NCBI GenBank assembly: GCA_040285825.1
Contig: JAUPSS010000001.1
Location: 3,100,001-3,164,000, forward strand
DNA: 64,000 bases
Source: Eukaryota sp. TZLM1-RC
Lineage: Eukaryota; Metamonada: BaSk clade
Reading direction: 5' to 3'
In this document: in pieces, positions 10,713 to 21,058 of the stretch
How positions within the stretch are numbered: the stretch's first letter is position 1
How the letters are laid out: each line of letters starts with the position of its first letter
Program-made: the position numbers and the translations under genes
Notes under the pieces: model-generated
Told to the model about the DNA's origin: nothing
Seen by the model: only the letters and a program-made list of their open reading frames with translations
The model's database searches: none

Positions 10713-13700
10713 CTGCCCTTTCTTCTTTTCGAGCGTCGAGGCCTGATAGGAGTTGGATTAACATTATTGTTAATATTATCAGAACGACGTTTACGGTGTG
10801 AAGGACGAGAGCGAGTATTAGAAATAGACTTGGAGAATTCTTTATAGGCAGAGGTGTTTTGAACAGTCGAAACCAGCTCAGTGGTAATATGATTGCCAGG
10901 CCATTGGACTTGACAGTAATCACCATCCTGACTGAGGACTTTCTGGATCACGTGCTCTTCTGCATCGCCAGCAGCAACCCAGGAGTGAAATTCATCATCT
11001 GCTGGTAAACTGGAATGCCAAGGTTGGAGGTGCTTCACACTGGATTTAACAACCATACCAGTACACAGATTCTTGATGTCAGCTGTGGAGGTAGAGGGCG
11101 TGTCAATAACTAAGAATGGTCCTTTGTAATTACCATGTAACTTAGCAGTGGAAGACGAAGCTCGTTTGACCAATTGGCCAGGAGAGAAAGGGTTGGCTTC
11201 GAATTGGGAATCACGAGGAGGAGCCTTGGAAGCTTGACGGAGCTCTGCTTCCTCCTGTTTCTTCTTCAATCTAGCAAATTTAGATTGAATGTCGTTGATG
11301 TATGTTGACTCAGACGTTGAGCTTTCGAGGGTCTTTATGATTTTGCCGGAGTCAGCTCTGGGGCTAAAATCTGAACCAAACATGAGCTCGTATGGAGAGT
11401 AACCTGTAATTGAACTCTTGGATGAGTTGATTAACAATTGTACATAGGGTATGTACTCTGACCATGCGTCGTAGGCGTTAAAATCTACGAGCAGCTTCCT
11501 CAAATTCTGCAAAATGTCACGGTGACGGCGTTCGACTAAACCGTTGGACTGAGAGAGGTGAGGGACGGACTTTGAGACCTCTATGCCCAAAAACTCACAT
11601 AGAGCGTCGAAGACAGCTTTAGAGAACTCAGGACCGTTGTCACTATGAACTATGAACGGGATCCCGAATATCGCACATACCTTCCATATGAGGGCGTCAG
11701 CAGTAAGGTTGGCGTTGAGTTCTTTGAGAGGGACTATGAAAGTGAACCTCGTGAAGCTATCCACAAATACAAGAATGTATCTGTGGCCGTCTTGATCTTC
11801 TGGAAGAGGACCAATGACGTCGACGTTAACTCTTGCAAATGGTCTGTCAGCCCACAAGGAACCAGTTGTAGGGACATGCAGTTTGGGGACTGCTGCTGTC
11901 TTCTGACAGGAGGGGCATTCCTGCACGTGCTTGGTCATGTCGGAAAGCATGTTAGGCCACCAGTAGTCACTGTTCTTGAGTCTGAGGAGACTTTCTGCCT
12001 TACTGGGGTGGCCACCTTGCGGGAGTCCATGTAGAAGGTTAAGCGTATCCTTAACCAGTGATTGAGGAATCACGATCTTGTGCTCTGGAGTTAGATAGAG
12101 ATCTAGACGACTATCCAAAGTACAGTTGTTTAACGAGGTGTCCTGGTTAGCGAGGGCTCGCTTTTGTTCGGACCTGATCTTGCAGAGCCATGGCTCGAAG
12201 AGTGGGAGGTCATTGGAGCATTTATCTTGAAGGATAAGCACCTTCTCGAATGTATGGAGATCTTCAACGAAGCATCTCTCTGACTCAGTTTCATCAATTC
12301 TATTTGTGTAGTAGATAGGGTGAAACTCTTGGTCGTTGGAATGGACCAGATGGTTAATGGTATGATTGTCTTGGGGCGGTACTATCCTAGATAGCATGTC
12401 TGCCCAATGGTTCTCTTCCCCTTTTGTATGAACGATGTCGAATAGGAACTCAGAAAAGATGGGAAGCCACCTTCTGACTATTCTGTTTTTGTTCGGAGCG
12501 GTAAGCATGTAAGTAAGGTTTTGGTGATCTGTGAAAATGATCAAACGCCTTCCTTTGAGGTAGTTCTCGAAGCCACTTTCGGTAAGCATGAGAAGGATAG
12601 CATAAAGCTCTTTCTGTACTGTGGGCCAGTTCTGCTGGGAGTTAGTCAACAATCTGCTGAAGAAGCTGATTGGTCTACATTTCCTATTGAGTAAGGAAGT
12701 ACCAGGGTCCTTAGTGGGTTCTATTTGTTCCCAAATCACGCCGCCAACTGTTATATCAGAGGCATCGCAACTAATAAGTACTTGGTTATCCACCGGAGGT
12801 AAGTTTAGAGGCATATGCTCCGCGATCAGACGTTTGATTTCGGCTAAATGGTAGTCGTGAGTGTCTTTCCACTGCAAGCGACGTGGTTTGCCATGTGTTA
12901 ATTTGATGATCGGGGCAACATGCTTGGTTACCTGGGGAAGCCATTCCCTAATGAAGTTGACTGAGCCGATAAGGCTACGGGCGTCTTTCACAGTCTTAGG
13001 TCTGGGAAGATTCAGTAAAGACTCTGTGCGTGTAGGATCTATGGTCCTGGTTTTGTGTTGGAATCTGCTACCAAGGATCTTTATTGGGTGTCTAGAGGAC
13101 ACAAAATGGCACTTGGGCAGTCCAAGGCTAACTCTACGGGTTCGAGCCTTCTCGAGGACACGTCTTAGACGTCCGAGGAACTCGTTGAAAGTTCTACCTA
13201 CTATAATAATGTCTCTATATAGATGAATACACCGTCTCCGGAGAAGATGTCTGCCATAACGTTCTGAAAAACTGCAGGAACGTTCTTGAGGCCGAAAGCA
13301 GCACGTTTAAACATGATACTTTTGCCAGGGATGCTTAAGGCAGTCTTCTCCCAGTCCTTTTCTGCAATTTTTAGTTGCCAAAAGGCTTTGGGGAGGTCAA
13401 AGGTACCGATGAAATTGGCTTCCGAAAGGAAGACTAGCACATCGGATATTCTAGGGAGGTTAGGTTCAACGGGAACAGTGTTGGCGTTGACTCCGTCCTT
13501 GCCGCTGTAATCACCAGTAAGGCGAGGCTTACGATGATCAGGGTATACCACAAGACATACTGGAGAGCTGAACTCATGGTTCGATGGTACAGCAAATCCA
13601 GACTCGACGAGTTCATCGAAGATCTGTTCGGCGACTTTCTGCTTCTCGGGGTTTAACCTACGAGGGGGTCGTCTGACTCGAATACTTTCATCATGAAAGT

Positions 13701-13848
13701 TGATCTCCATCGGAGGACAGTCAATCCCATCGGCATGCGGCTTAAGGGTGAATGTCTCTTCGAACTCTTTCAAGGTTAGAAGTAAGGTCTTCTTGTCGTT
13801 ATCACAGTCGAGGTTAATAGTACAACCAGAAGACTGTATGTGCTCCAA
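10697..13848 (-). pseudogene. pol: gypsy pol: reverse transcriptase, RNase H, integrase, broken in the RT active site
   Basis: 13201-13848 is the RT fingers and palm start (FDLPKAFWQLKIAEKDWEKT, then FKRAAFGLKNVPAVFQNVM). It breaks at FIYI: one base is missing at about 13213-13215 inside the YxDD codons, and the frame resumes in another phase. 10697-13102 is then intact: RT thumb, RNase H (SCDASDITVGGVIWEQ; FTDHQNLTYML), HHCC zinc finger (ending CPSCQKT) and integrase core (NVDVIGPLPED; HSDNGPEFSKAVFD; NGLVERRH, the D,D-35-E triad). The C-terminal basic tail follows a divergent chromodomain-like stretch (EEHVIQKVL...YCQVQWPG). A -1 shift joins it to the protease frame. RT activity of this copy is unlikely. 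Confidence 0.9.
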
Positions 13849-15116
13849 CCAACGTCTGGGACGTTGACGACATCTGAGACTTGGGAGATTCGATGGTCGA
13901 ATTCAGCCTCAGGCAGAAGTAATGTACGATGTTCCTCATCCATCTTGATGAAGAGGCCTTCATCGTTCAATAAGCCTAGGTGATGCAACAGGTCTCTACC
14001 AATTGGTAACATATTGTTGCCAGGAATGATGGCCAAGCTATGTTTTACATGAACTAGTTGGGTTACACTACCGAGTCTGAAGCTCAGTGTGCCTTCTGCT
14101 GATCCCAAAAACTTTGACATGATGTTGTTTGCAGACTTAAAGTTTATGCAATGGTTAGTCTTTACCATGTTGCATCTCTCTGCTAAATCAACAGTGATGA
14201 CTGATATCGAAGTTCCAGAGTCGATGATCCCTTCTATTTCGCAGTTATTTATTGAAAATTTCAATTTTAAATTTTTGCGTGCGACATCTGAGGTGCGAAC
14301 CATGAAGATATCGCTGTGGGACTCTGAGTCTGGGTTCGAGTCGAACTCATGATTGAAACAGGGTTTATTTGGTGTTTCTATCGTTGTAGCTGTTTTGAGA
14401 TTCCTGGTACTCAAAGGATTAGTTAAACACTTAATCCACTGGTTGGAGACTGAGGTTTGTTTTATGTTTGGTGTTTTACATGTTGGAGAGCTGTCTTGCT
14501 CTATAGTAAACAATGAACATTTGTTTGAACGTTGCTTTGGTGTGTTACTTGTTGGAGAGCTATCTTGCTCTATAGTAAACAGTGGATATTTATGGGAACG
14601 TTTATTACTGCTGGAAGGGCCCTTGCCTCTTCCTCTACGTCTACCTCTGCCTCTACTACTACTACTACCTCTTGCCAAATATGCTTGAACTGCATCTGGG
14701 TTGGCATCTCGCCATTGCTTGGATCGCTGGCAATCGGGGTCAGGACATTCGTTAATAGTGTGGCCTGGAACACCACAGAATCTACAGAGACCAGCTTTAT
14801 CTCTTTCTTTCTCAATTTGCGACTTGCTCCTTTTGCTAAGTTGAGCAGGGGCGACACTGGAACCCGCAGGCTTGAATTTGCCTATTCGTTTCTTGTCCTT
14901 TGGGTTTGCTCTAACATAGTGATCCATATGTTGTTGATAGCTGTCACTGATGTTGGCCCTTTGCTCATCATAGGATCTTGCTGAACACCAACTCATGTAT
15001 TCAGCAGCCAGGATGTCTACAAATTGTTGTAATGTATGATGTTGCCAAACATTGGGTGTGGACCATACAGTTCTCAGATTATCGCTGATGGCCTGAATAC
15101 CAACAGAATCAATCAT
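13776..15116 (-). CDS. gypsy nucleocapsid zinc knuckle and aspartic protease
   Basis: A 446-codon frame in the same phase as gag, directly after its TGA. It completes Gag: a helical segment, a basic region, then a CCHC knuckle (CRFCGVPGHTINEC, about residues 109-122), an Arg/Gly-rich stretch (SSSRGRGRRRGRGKG), two copies of a PLFTIEQDSSPT-type repeat, and the aspartic protease motif IIDSGTSISVIT (about 292-303) followed by a flap-like region and an IPIGRDLL-type segment. The start given is simply the first ATG after the TGA; translation presumably arrives from gag. Its last 73 bases overlap the RT frame in another phase. Confidence 0.85.
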   Translation of the reverse strand: MIDSVGIQAISDNLRTVWSTPNVWQHHTLQQFVDILAAEYMSWCSARSYDEQRANISDSYQQHMDHYVRANPKDKKRIGKFKPAGSSVAPAQLSKRSKSQIEKERDKAGLCRFCGVPGHTINECPDPDCQRSKQWRDANPDAVQAYLARGSSSSRGRGRRRGRGKGPSSSNKRSHKYPLFTIEQDSSPTSNTPKQRSNKCSLFTIEQDSSPTCKTPNIKQTSVSNQWIKCLTNPLSTRNLKTATTIETPNKPCFNHEFDSNPDSESHSDIFMVRTSDVARKNLKLKFSINNCEIEGIIDSGTSISVITVDLAERCNMVKTNHCINFKSANNIMSKFLGSAEGTLSFRLGSVTQLVHVKHSLAIIPGNNMLPIGRDLLHHLGLLNDEGLFIKMDEEHRTLLLPEAEFDHRISQVSDVVNVPDVGWSTYSLLVVLLTSTVITTRRPYF

Positions 15117-15131
15117 ATGGGTTGCAATTTT

Positions 15132-17780
15132 TCAGTTTTGAATGCGCTGTAGAAAGTGTTGACCATACAAGGCGCGGTCGCTTGCCCTGACGTCAGAAAT
15201 GGCAGTACTTCGTGAAACTGTTCTCATCAGCCTCACAGTGAAGTCGCCCCAGCGATTCCTAAAGTCCTGAATATTCCAATTCATCTGGACTCTATATAAC
15301 TGATTCCTCGCCGTTTCTAATGTACCATACTGGCTGAGGTGTAAAATTGATTCCCATATTTGCTCCTCATTAACATTGTTGATAGCTGAGATGCTATCAG
15401 ACATAGACGAAAACCTGCCTTGAGCTCTAAGAGCGGCCAAGCACTCTGGAGTAACACAGGAGGCAATTCTACGAGGGTCGACTTGAGCAGCAGCTCTGAA
15501 TCGGTCCCACTCGTGAAGGGGGTTACCGTATCTCTGATCTAGAGGGAGGTTCCGGTTTTCTCTGCTAATGGATTGAGGAGTGGCAGGAGGACGAGAACGT
15601 TCCTCAAGTTGCCTTCTTAGTTCAGACACTTCTCTTGCTAGTCTGATTTGAGTAGGATCAGATTCATTGATATCTCTCTCTTCAATGGTCCTCTCAGTCC
15701 TAGCATACAGAATAAATCTGTCGATGAATTTCAAGATCCTTACTGGGTCAGAGATATCGTTGGCTTCCAGGGTGGGTTTTCTAGGACGACCACCTCTTTG
15801 TCTATCTCTGTCTCTATCTTGTGAACTCGCCATGGCTTCCATCAGTAGAGTGTTAGAATACTGAGGGGCTACGGGAGTGTTAGATGGAGTTACTCCTAGG
15901 AGCCTAGGATCCTGAGGAACCTGGGAAGGAGTTGATGGATCTTGTGGTTGGGCAACTACAGGTTGCTGCACCGTCTCAACAGTGTCAGTAGTCGCCATCG
16001 GCTCATCTTGTTGGTCATCTTGAGGCTCAATGCTCAAAGATGAGAAAACAGTGTCTGAATCCACTGGGTCAGGATCAGAGGTTCTCAATTCCACTGGGTC
16101 ATGATCACTCGGATAGTAACTTTCCACATTACCATCGATAACCCAAAGGAGGGAACTTGAATTGGTGACACCAATGTTCTCCTGTACATTCATGAGGGCA
16201 TCCCTTAAAGGCCTATTCCTTCTGTGCTCTGGACCAAAATATGACGCGCAATGGTCTGGTCTGCGGTCTTGAAGGTACAATCTCTGATAGTTCGTAATGT
16301 AGGTGTACCACCATCCAGTCCTGAAGTCTCTGTTGATGTAAATATCAAGAGAAGCATTATATCCAGGGCTAAACCTGGGAAAAGGACAAGGATTAAATCG
16401 GTTGAGGAAGAGATTCAGCTCATCACCAGCGAAGATTCTCTGTACACCTTCACGAGGAGTCCTGAACCCTCCAACAGTCTCCCGTTGAGAATAGTTTGGA
16501 GGAAGGTCACAGCGAACCGTGAGATTGTCTACTTCCTCCGTTGGGAAGTAGGGGCCTATTCTTCTGCGGATCCTAAAGCCGTGATCATTAACCACTTCTG
16601 GACCCCAAAATGGGGGTACAGCAGCAATGAGTTCGTTGGGAGGAATCGATGCAGGATCTCCTAGCATTAACTCAATACCAGCATTGAGAACTAAGTTTTG
16701 AGCTTCAGTTCTCTGCTGGGTAGAGATGAAAGGAGAATCTGATTCCTGGGGCTGGCTTGGGGCTTGATAGGTGTTAGGCTGGGCAGCACTAAGCACCTGC
16801 CAAGCAGCAGGAACAGAAGAAACAACGTGACCTTGCTGAGGAGTCTGGCCAGAGGTTGGAGGGAAATGAATTACTCCTCTAGTAGGAACTCCCGAAGGAG
16901 GAACAGATGGAGTTGAATGGACTTCTGTAGGAGCTACCGTAGTAGGAGCAGAAGTATCAGGATGACCTGCTACAGGAACTTCTCGAGAAGGAGTAGTTGG
17001 ATTAGAGTTACCAGCAGGGACTGCAGGAGGAGCTGGTTGTTGCGGAGGGCTGCCTTCCATTGAAACTTCCGTAGAAGGAGTAAAAGGAGCTCGTTGTCCT
17101 TCCTCAGGAGCTTCCGTAGAAGCAGTGGGAGGAGCTTGTTGTCCTTCCTCAGGAGCTTCCGTAGAAGAAGTGGAAGGGATGACAGGAGCGCAAACAATAG
17201 GTGAAGAGGGAGACTCTACCATCTTGAGCTTCAACAACTCAGATATCTTGTTGCTAGTCGAGTCAGGGTCAGTCTGGTTGATAATATACTTCAGATATTC
17301 ATCTAAAGTGCTGAACTGTTCAGGACCTAAAAGAGAATCTTCGACCTCTCCTTCAGAACCAGGGGGAGGAGAAAGAGGTACAAAGTTTTCCACATCAGTG
17401 GGAGGAACAGGAAGACTGAAAGGAACCGCAGGAACATCCGTAGATGGAGTGGAACCTTGACCCGGAGGGTGGGAGGAAGTATCACTTCTCTCGTCACCAG
17501 AGGGTAGTTCTGTTCCCAACTGAGGAGTTTGGGAGGAAGAACTTGAAACATTGGGTTGTGTGACAGAATCTCCGGAAGGAGGAGTCGACACAGGAGGAGG
17601 AGAAGCATTGCTTCCCTCGGACCCAGTTGTCAAAAGTTGTTCTGGTCCCGACTGAGGAGTTCGGGAGGAAGAACTCGAAGGGTGAGACGTAGGAGGATCA
17701 GTCCTAACAGTCTCGAAGTTGTCATTGGAACCACCCAAAGGTGATCCAATACGTATTGATGATCTGCGGGGGTTAGACAT
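15132..17780 (-). CDS. gag: gypsy gag polyprotein, amino part
   Basis: An 882-codon frame that begins inside the 5' LTR. Residues 1 to about 340 are Ser/Pro/Thr/Glu-rich and disordered, with imperfect repeats of the type STEAPEEGQ-APPT. The C-terminal 200 residues are helical and capsid-like (WDRFRAAAQVDPRRIAS; then FRNRWGDFTVRLMRTVSRS), as in retrotransposon Gag. It stops at TGA (15132-15134); the same frame continues without interruption into the zinc-knuckle/protease frame, separated by only five codons before the next ATG. Thus the TGA is either a read-through site or a single nonsense change. The unusually long disordered amino end is notable. Confidence 0.85.
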   Translation of the reverse strand: MSNPRRSSIRIGSPLGGSNDNFETVRTDPPTSHPSSSSSRTPQSGPEQLLTTGSEGSNASPPPVSTPPSGDSVTQPNVSSSSSQTPQLGTELPSGDERSDTSSHPPGQGSTPSTDVPAVPFSLPVPPTDVENFVPLSPPPGSEGEVEDSLLGPEQFSTLDEYLKYIINQTDPDSTSNKISELLKLKMVESPSSPIVCAPVIPSTSSTEAPEEGQQAPPTASTEAPEEGQRAPFTPSTEVSMEGSPPQQPAPPAVPAGNSNPTTPSREVPVAGHPDTSAPTTVAPTEVHSTPSVPPSGVPTRGVIHFPPTSGQTPQQGHVVSSVPAAWQVLSAAQPNTYQAPSQPQESDSPFISTQQRTEAQNLVLNAGIELMLGDPASIPPNELIAAVPPFWGPEVVNDHGFRIRRRIGPYFPTEEVDNLTVRCDLPPNYSQRETVGGFRTPREGVQRIFAGDELNLFLNRFNPCPFPRFSPGYNASLDIYINRDFRTGWWYTYITNYQRLYLQDRRPDHCASYFGPEHRRNRPLRDALMNVQENIGVTNSSSLLWVIDGNVESYYPSDHDPVELRTSDPDPVDSDTVFSSLSIEPQDDQQDEPMATTDTVETVQQPVVAQPQDPSTPSQVPQDPRLLGVTPSNTPVAPQYSNTLLMEAMASSQDRDRDRQRGGRPRKPTLEANDISDPVRILKFIDRFILYARTERTIEERDINESDPTQIRLAREVSELRRQLEERSRPPATPQSISRENRNLPLDQRYGNPLHEWDRFRAAAQVDPRRIASCVTPECLAALRAQGRFSSMSDSISAINNVNEEQIWESILHLSQYGTLETARNQLYRVQMNWNIQDFRNRWGDFTVRLMRTVSRSTAISDVRASDRALYGQHFLQRIQN

Positions 17781-17911
17781 TATACCTGAAAGTAGAGTAA
17801 TTTATTACAAGGGAATGAGGATTTCCCTTAACTTAAGCGCATGGGCGCAATAGTACAATAACTATTAATAAACTATGAATAAACTATTATAAATATTATC
17901 CAAGGCTAACA
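17757..17911 (-). repeat. 5' LTR of the gypsy element
   Basis: Matches 10558-10712 over 155 bp. The gag ATG (complement of 17778-17780) lies 24 bases inside its downstream edge, so the reading frame crosses the LTR end with no untranslated leader. As the upstream LTR it should hold the promoter. Confidence 0.9.
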
Positions 17912-18069
17912 TGGGCTACCTCACTTAAATACACCTACTGCTTTCACAGAACAAAGCCTCGCGACTTGATGTATTTTGACGGATCTACCAAATGCTACTA
18001 GGGTATTTGTACATCGGTCTCAAAAGTTTTTCAAAAAGATTAAAAAAATCGAAAAATCAAACTAAAACA

Positions 18070-19080
18070 TCAGTTTTTCCAAAGTTTTTGTTTCTGTATG
18101 CTCAGATTTCCCATCCATCTCCTCAACAGAGCATCTGGGCAAATGTATCTTTCTGGCCACAATTCCGCTTTCTTCTTAATTTGAATATTTTTTGCAGCGG
18201 AAATAACTCTGTCATATACTATTTGACACTCAGTACAAATACGCAGCTTCCATAAGCCTGCTTGAATATTCTCGGCCATGCAACAACTGAACAGTGTGCT
18301 TGTATTAAATTCACTGGTTGACAAGTGCTTCACGTCCTTTTGATAACACAACCATTTTCTAAAAGCCCTTGTTGATCCATATCGATTGACTTTTCGGCAA
18401 TAAGAAGGGAAATTCGCAGAACCCACAGCAACGTAGAGTTTTTTAGGATGTCCAGCCAGCCTTTGAAATTTGTTGAGAGTCTCTCTGAACCGTCTCATTC
18501 GTCTGCGGTTATCAAATTTAATTATTTTCCATTTCTGGCGATTACTATCCAAATACACTTTCCTCCTGACCAAATTCCAATGGTTCAAATATTGGTTGAA
18601 ATTTTGAACGGAATATTGGTTGGGAGAGTGTTTACTGGGTGAAGGTTTTGTCATGTATCTCCTGCCAGTTGGACAAGGAATAACTCCACATTGATTATCA
18701 TTTAAGAAGTAACCACATAATCTAGATTACTCCAGATCAACGCTGATAACGGGCCTTTCAGGTATATTTTCGACTGGATGTCCACGTCTTCGACGGGGCA
18801 TTTTTTAGTGGCCTTCAACTGTATTTCTCTGGTTTTGTTGGCATCAGGGTAACTTTTCATTTTCTCTTTTAATCTTCTTTTCTTTTTCGGTGGTTCTTCC
18901 AGCTCATTTGTGTTTTCTGAGTCATTATTTTCACCTTCGAAGGTCAAAAGCAGTTCATTATCATTAGTTTTCAATAAAATTTTTTTAAATCTATTTTTGG
19001 TAAGGACATTGTTTCAATATTCGTTTGAGACATGTATTTTTGATGAAATTTTCTTTTGGAAGATGAACCTTCAATAAGTG
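18070..19080 (-). pseudogene. Fanzor-like nuclease relic with nuclear-localisation-like amino segment
   Basis: 18070-18654 is a 194-codon frame containing the Fanzor C-terminal order: GHPKKLYVAVGSANFPS, a GSTRAFRKWL segment, LSTSEFNTS (RuvC-II Glu), Cys-Cys, then CTEC of the zinc ribbon and YDRVISAAKNI, equivalent to DRD.NAA.NI but with the second Asp replaced. It continues upstream through a one-phase shift near 18700 into 18702-18974, which holds a basic cluster PPKKKRRLKEK like a nuclear-localisation signal and acidic residues. Frames to about 19080 may be its amino end. Upstream it is joined to a family-2 non-LTR remnant. Smaller than active Fanzors, and the substituted RuvC-III residue argues against activity. 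Confidence 0.6.
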
Positions 19081-19084
19081 AAAA

Positions 19085-19680
19085 TTTTTTCACAGAGTGG
19101 AAAATTTGTGAAGGTACGAACAATTTAGAGCATGGCGCAAAGTGAGCTGAGGTGAATTCGAACAAATACATTTTTTTGATAAAAATTGATTAATGGGGAT
19201 ATTCAAATACAATCTTATTTTTGTTACCAATGCTTCATTAGTGGCACACAGTCCAAATCTTTGTGGTACAATGGTTACAAGAAGTGAAGAATCTGATGAC
19301 TGGTTTTCACAAACACCCTTTTTCAATAACAATGAGTGAAGATCTTGATTGAAACAGCCGAGCTGCATTTATAATTATAAAGATCATTTTCATACATTCC
19401 AGTCAATCGTTTCTGTAATGTTCGAAGAGTGTATTTTGAATTTAAAAGATTCTTTTCTGGAATATTGCCCTTGAATGATTGGGGAAAGCTTCGACTCCAT
19501 TTTTCTACATCAATTTTCGAAATTTCATCATTTAATGCAAAAACAGTGGAACTTTGCGTTGTCATTAACAATAAATCTTCCCAATCGACAAATCTTTCAG
19601 AAAACTCAAAAATTGCATTTCTCCATTTGTGTAGTGTGATCTGTAATATTTCTATCCAATTGTTAAGTTCAAACTATTAA
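19085..19680 (-). mobile_element. decayed non-LTR retrotransposon, family 2 internal fragment
   Basis: Contains the family-2 order: SSTVFALNDEISKIDVEKW, YTLRTLQKRLTGMYENDLY, SSDSSLLVTIVPQRFGLCATNEALVTKIRLYLNIPINQ and SPQLTLRHALNCS, broken by frameshifts. It stops abruptly after the ALNCS segment, where the Fanzor-like relic begins, so its 3' half is missing. Confidence 0.8.
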
Positions 19681-19684
19681 TAGA

Positions 19685-20236
19685 GTTAAATTTTTATTTT
19701 TATTTTAAATTTTTAGTATGGCAAATGTTTTTTATGAACATACGGCTCTTCCAGCAATGAGGTTTGAAAGAGCACGATAAATTTCTGTTTTTTCAATAGC
19801 TGCTTTTTCATATCAAATTTGTCTTTATTCACTACTTGCCGAAAACTTAATGGGATTTCCAAGTATTTAAACTTTTGCTAGTTCTTTTGAGGACTCAGCA
19901 CTCTCGCAGTTCGCGCTCATGTCCTCTTCTTACGGAGGTTTCACTGGATGATCTTGAATCACGTAGCAGAAAGAGTACATCTTCCACCTTGGATGTTGAG
20001 TAATAGCGAATAATGTCTGAAAAGAGACGTGAAGCCTCTCGAAAAGAGAAGTAAGGAGAGTTTTCTTAAGAGAAATTGACAAAAAAGGACCTCTTGTCAA
20101 CATAAATTTGCAAAAACGGGACCTTCTCCGATTCAACCTTCCACCAGTAAACTTCTTACCAATGACGTCTACAAACTTGTCCACAAACCTCACGATTTCA
20201 ACGCCTATTCCTCTCGTTTAACTCTACTTTACATAG
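19685..20236. other. intergenic, nothing firm
   Basis: AT-rich to 19.9 kb, then a higher-GC stretch with plus-strand phases that may be the decayed amino end of the adjacent MULE. Not assignable by eye. Confidence 0.35.
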
Positions 20237-20759
20237 TATTCGCTTCTGTAGGCCTCTGATCACTTTGGATGGAACACACTTAACTGGTGATTTTGGTGGT
20301 GTATTGCTGGCTGCTTGCACAGTAGATGCGTTAGGTAGAATTTATCCCATTGCCTTTGGTATTTGTGAAATAGAAAACGGTAGAGAATGGCGTTTTTTCT
20401 TGCAACATCTGCATGCTTTGTTGAGAACAAGTAATTGGACTTTCTTATCTGACCGGCAGAAGGGTCTGATTGATGCTGTGAGCTACATTTTCCCCAATCA
20501 GTATCATGGTTATTGTGTGAAGCATCTTGCAGATAATGTAGCAAAACGATTTAGAAACAAAGCTTTATTGATTAAAGTGTGGGAAACAGCTAGGGCTTTG
20601 ACAGTTGCAGAATACCAATCCCACTGTGAAGAGATCTGTATTGTCTCTCCAAAAGCCAGTGATTATTTGGCAAAAATTGGACCAGATCATTGGGTAAGCG
20701 CTTTGACATCCACTTTGACATCCATGTATCTGGATTGTCTCCATTGGATGAGCTGTTGA
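20237..20759 (+). pseudogene. MULE-type (Mutator-like) transposase fragment
   Basis: The core of a MULE DDE transposase is readable: RPLITLDGTHL (first catalytic Asp), GGVLLAACTVDALGRIYPIAFGI, ENGREWRFFLQHL, FLSDRQKGLIDAV (second Asp) and a YCVKHLADNVAKRF segment resembling the CxxH region. The third catalytic acidic residue and the C-terminus are absent; the frame ends at 20757-20759. No terminal inverted repeats recognised. A dead remnant of a DNA transposon. Confidence 0.8.
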
Positions 20760-21058
20760 AGTATTGAGGTTGAGTTTTCGATATGTATAAATGTTCATGT
20801 TCATAATAAAAGTGTATATTTAGCATTGATAGAGAATATCAGAATCAGTGACAGAAGTGACAAAGTTTATTAAAAGAACAATAGGACAGTGATGGAGAAG
20901 ATAACACCAGTGAGAATGAGAACAAGGGCCCAATTTATGCAAAAGCGTTTATGGATGGACCCAAATCTGCAAAATGAAAAACTCAGGTGGACCTGTTTTG
21001 TCAATGCCCCTTTTCTTAATAAAAAAATATTTTTTAATAGATAGCAAAACCTTTGTCC

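Larger units (their letters stand above)
10554..17915 (-). mobile_element. Ty3/gypsy-type LTR retrotransposon with both LTRs and target duplication
   Basis: Two 155-bp direct repeats (10558-10712 and 17757-17911), differing at about two positions, bound the element, and TGGG flanks it on both sides (10554-10557 and 17912-17915). LTRs begin TG and end CA. Coding order on the minus strand is gag, zinc knuckle, protease, RT, RNase H, integrase, which is the Ty3/gypsy order. A polypurine tract (AAAAGAAGAAAGGG) lies just before the 3' LTR. Near-identical LTRs indicate a recent insertion, but the coding region carries an in-frame TGA and at least two phase shifts. Confidence 0.95.

Noticed and set aside
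14089-14984. Plus-strand ORFs inside the gypsy element
   Set aside because: Shadows of the well-supported minus-strand gag/protease frames.
16251-16664. 137-codon plus-strand ORF
   Set aside because: Complement of the gag coding region; no motif of its own.
19930-20193. 87-codon basic minus-strand frame as a gene
   Set aside because: No family pattern, and the plus strand carries possible MULE sequence in shifting phases.
20825-21050. Small tail-anchored protein on the minus strand (hydrophobic NWALVLILTGVIFSITVLLFF stretch)
   Set aside because: The basic-then-hydrophobic end is suggestive, but no first exon or ATG joins in frame and it overlaps the RINT1 5' region; the opposite strand is equally open.
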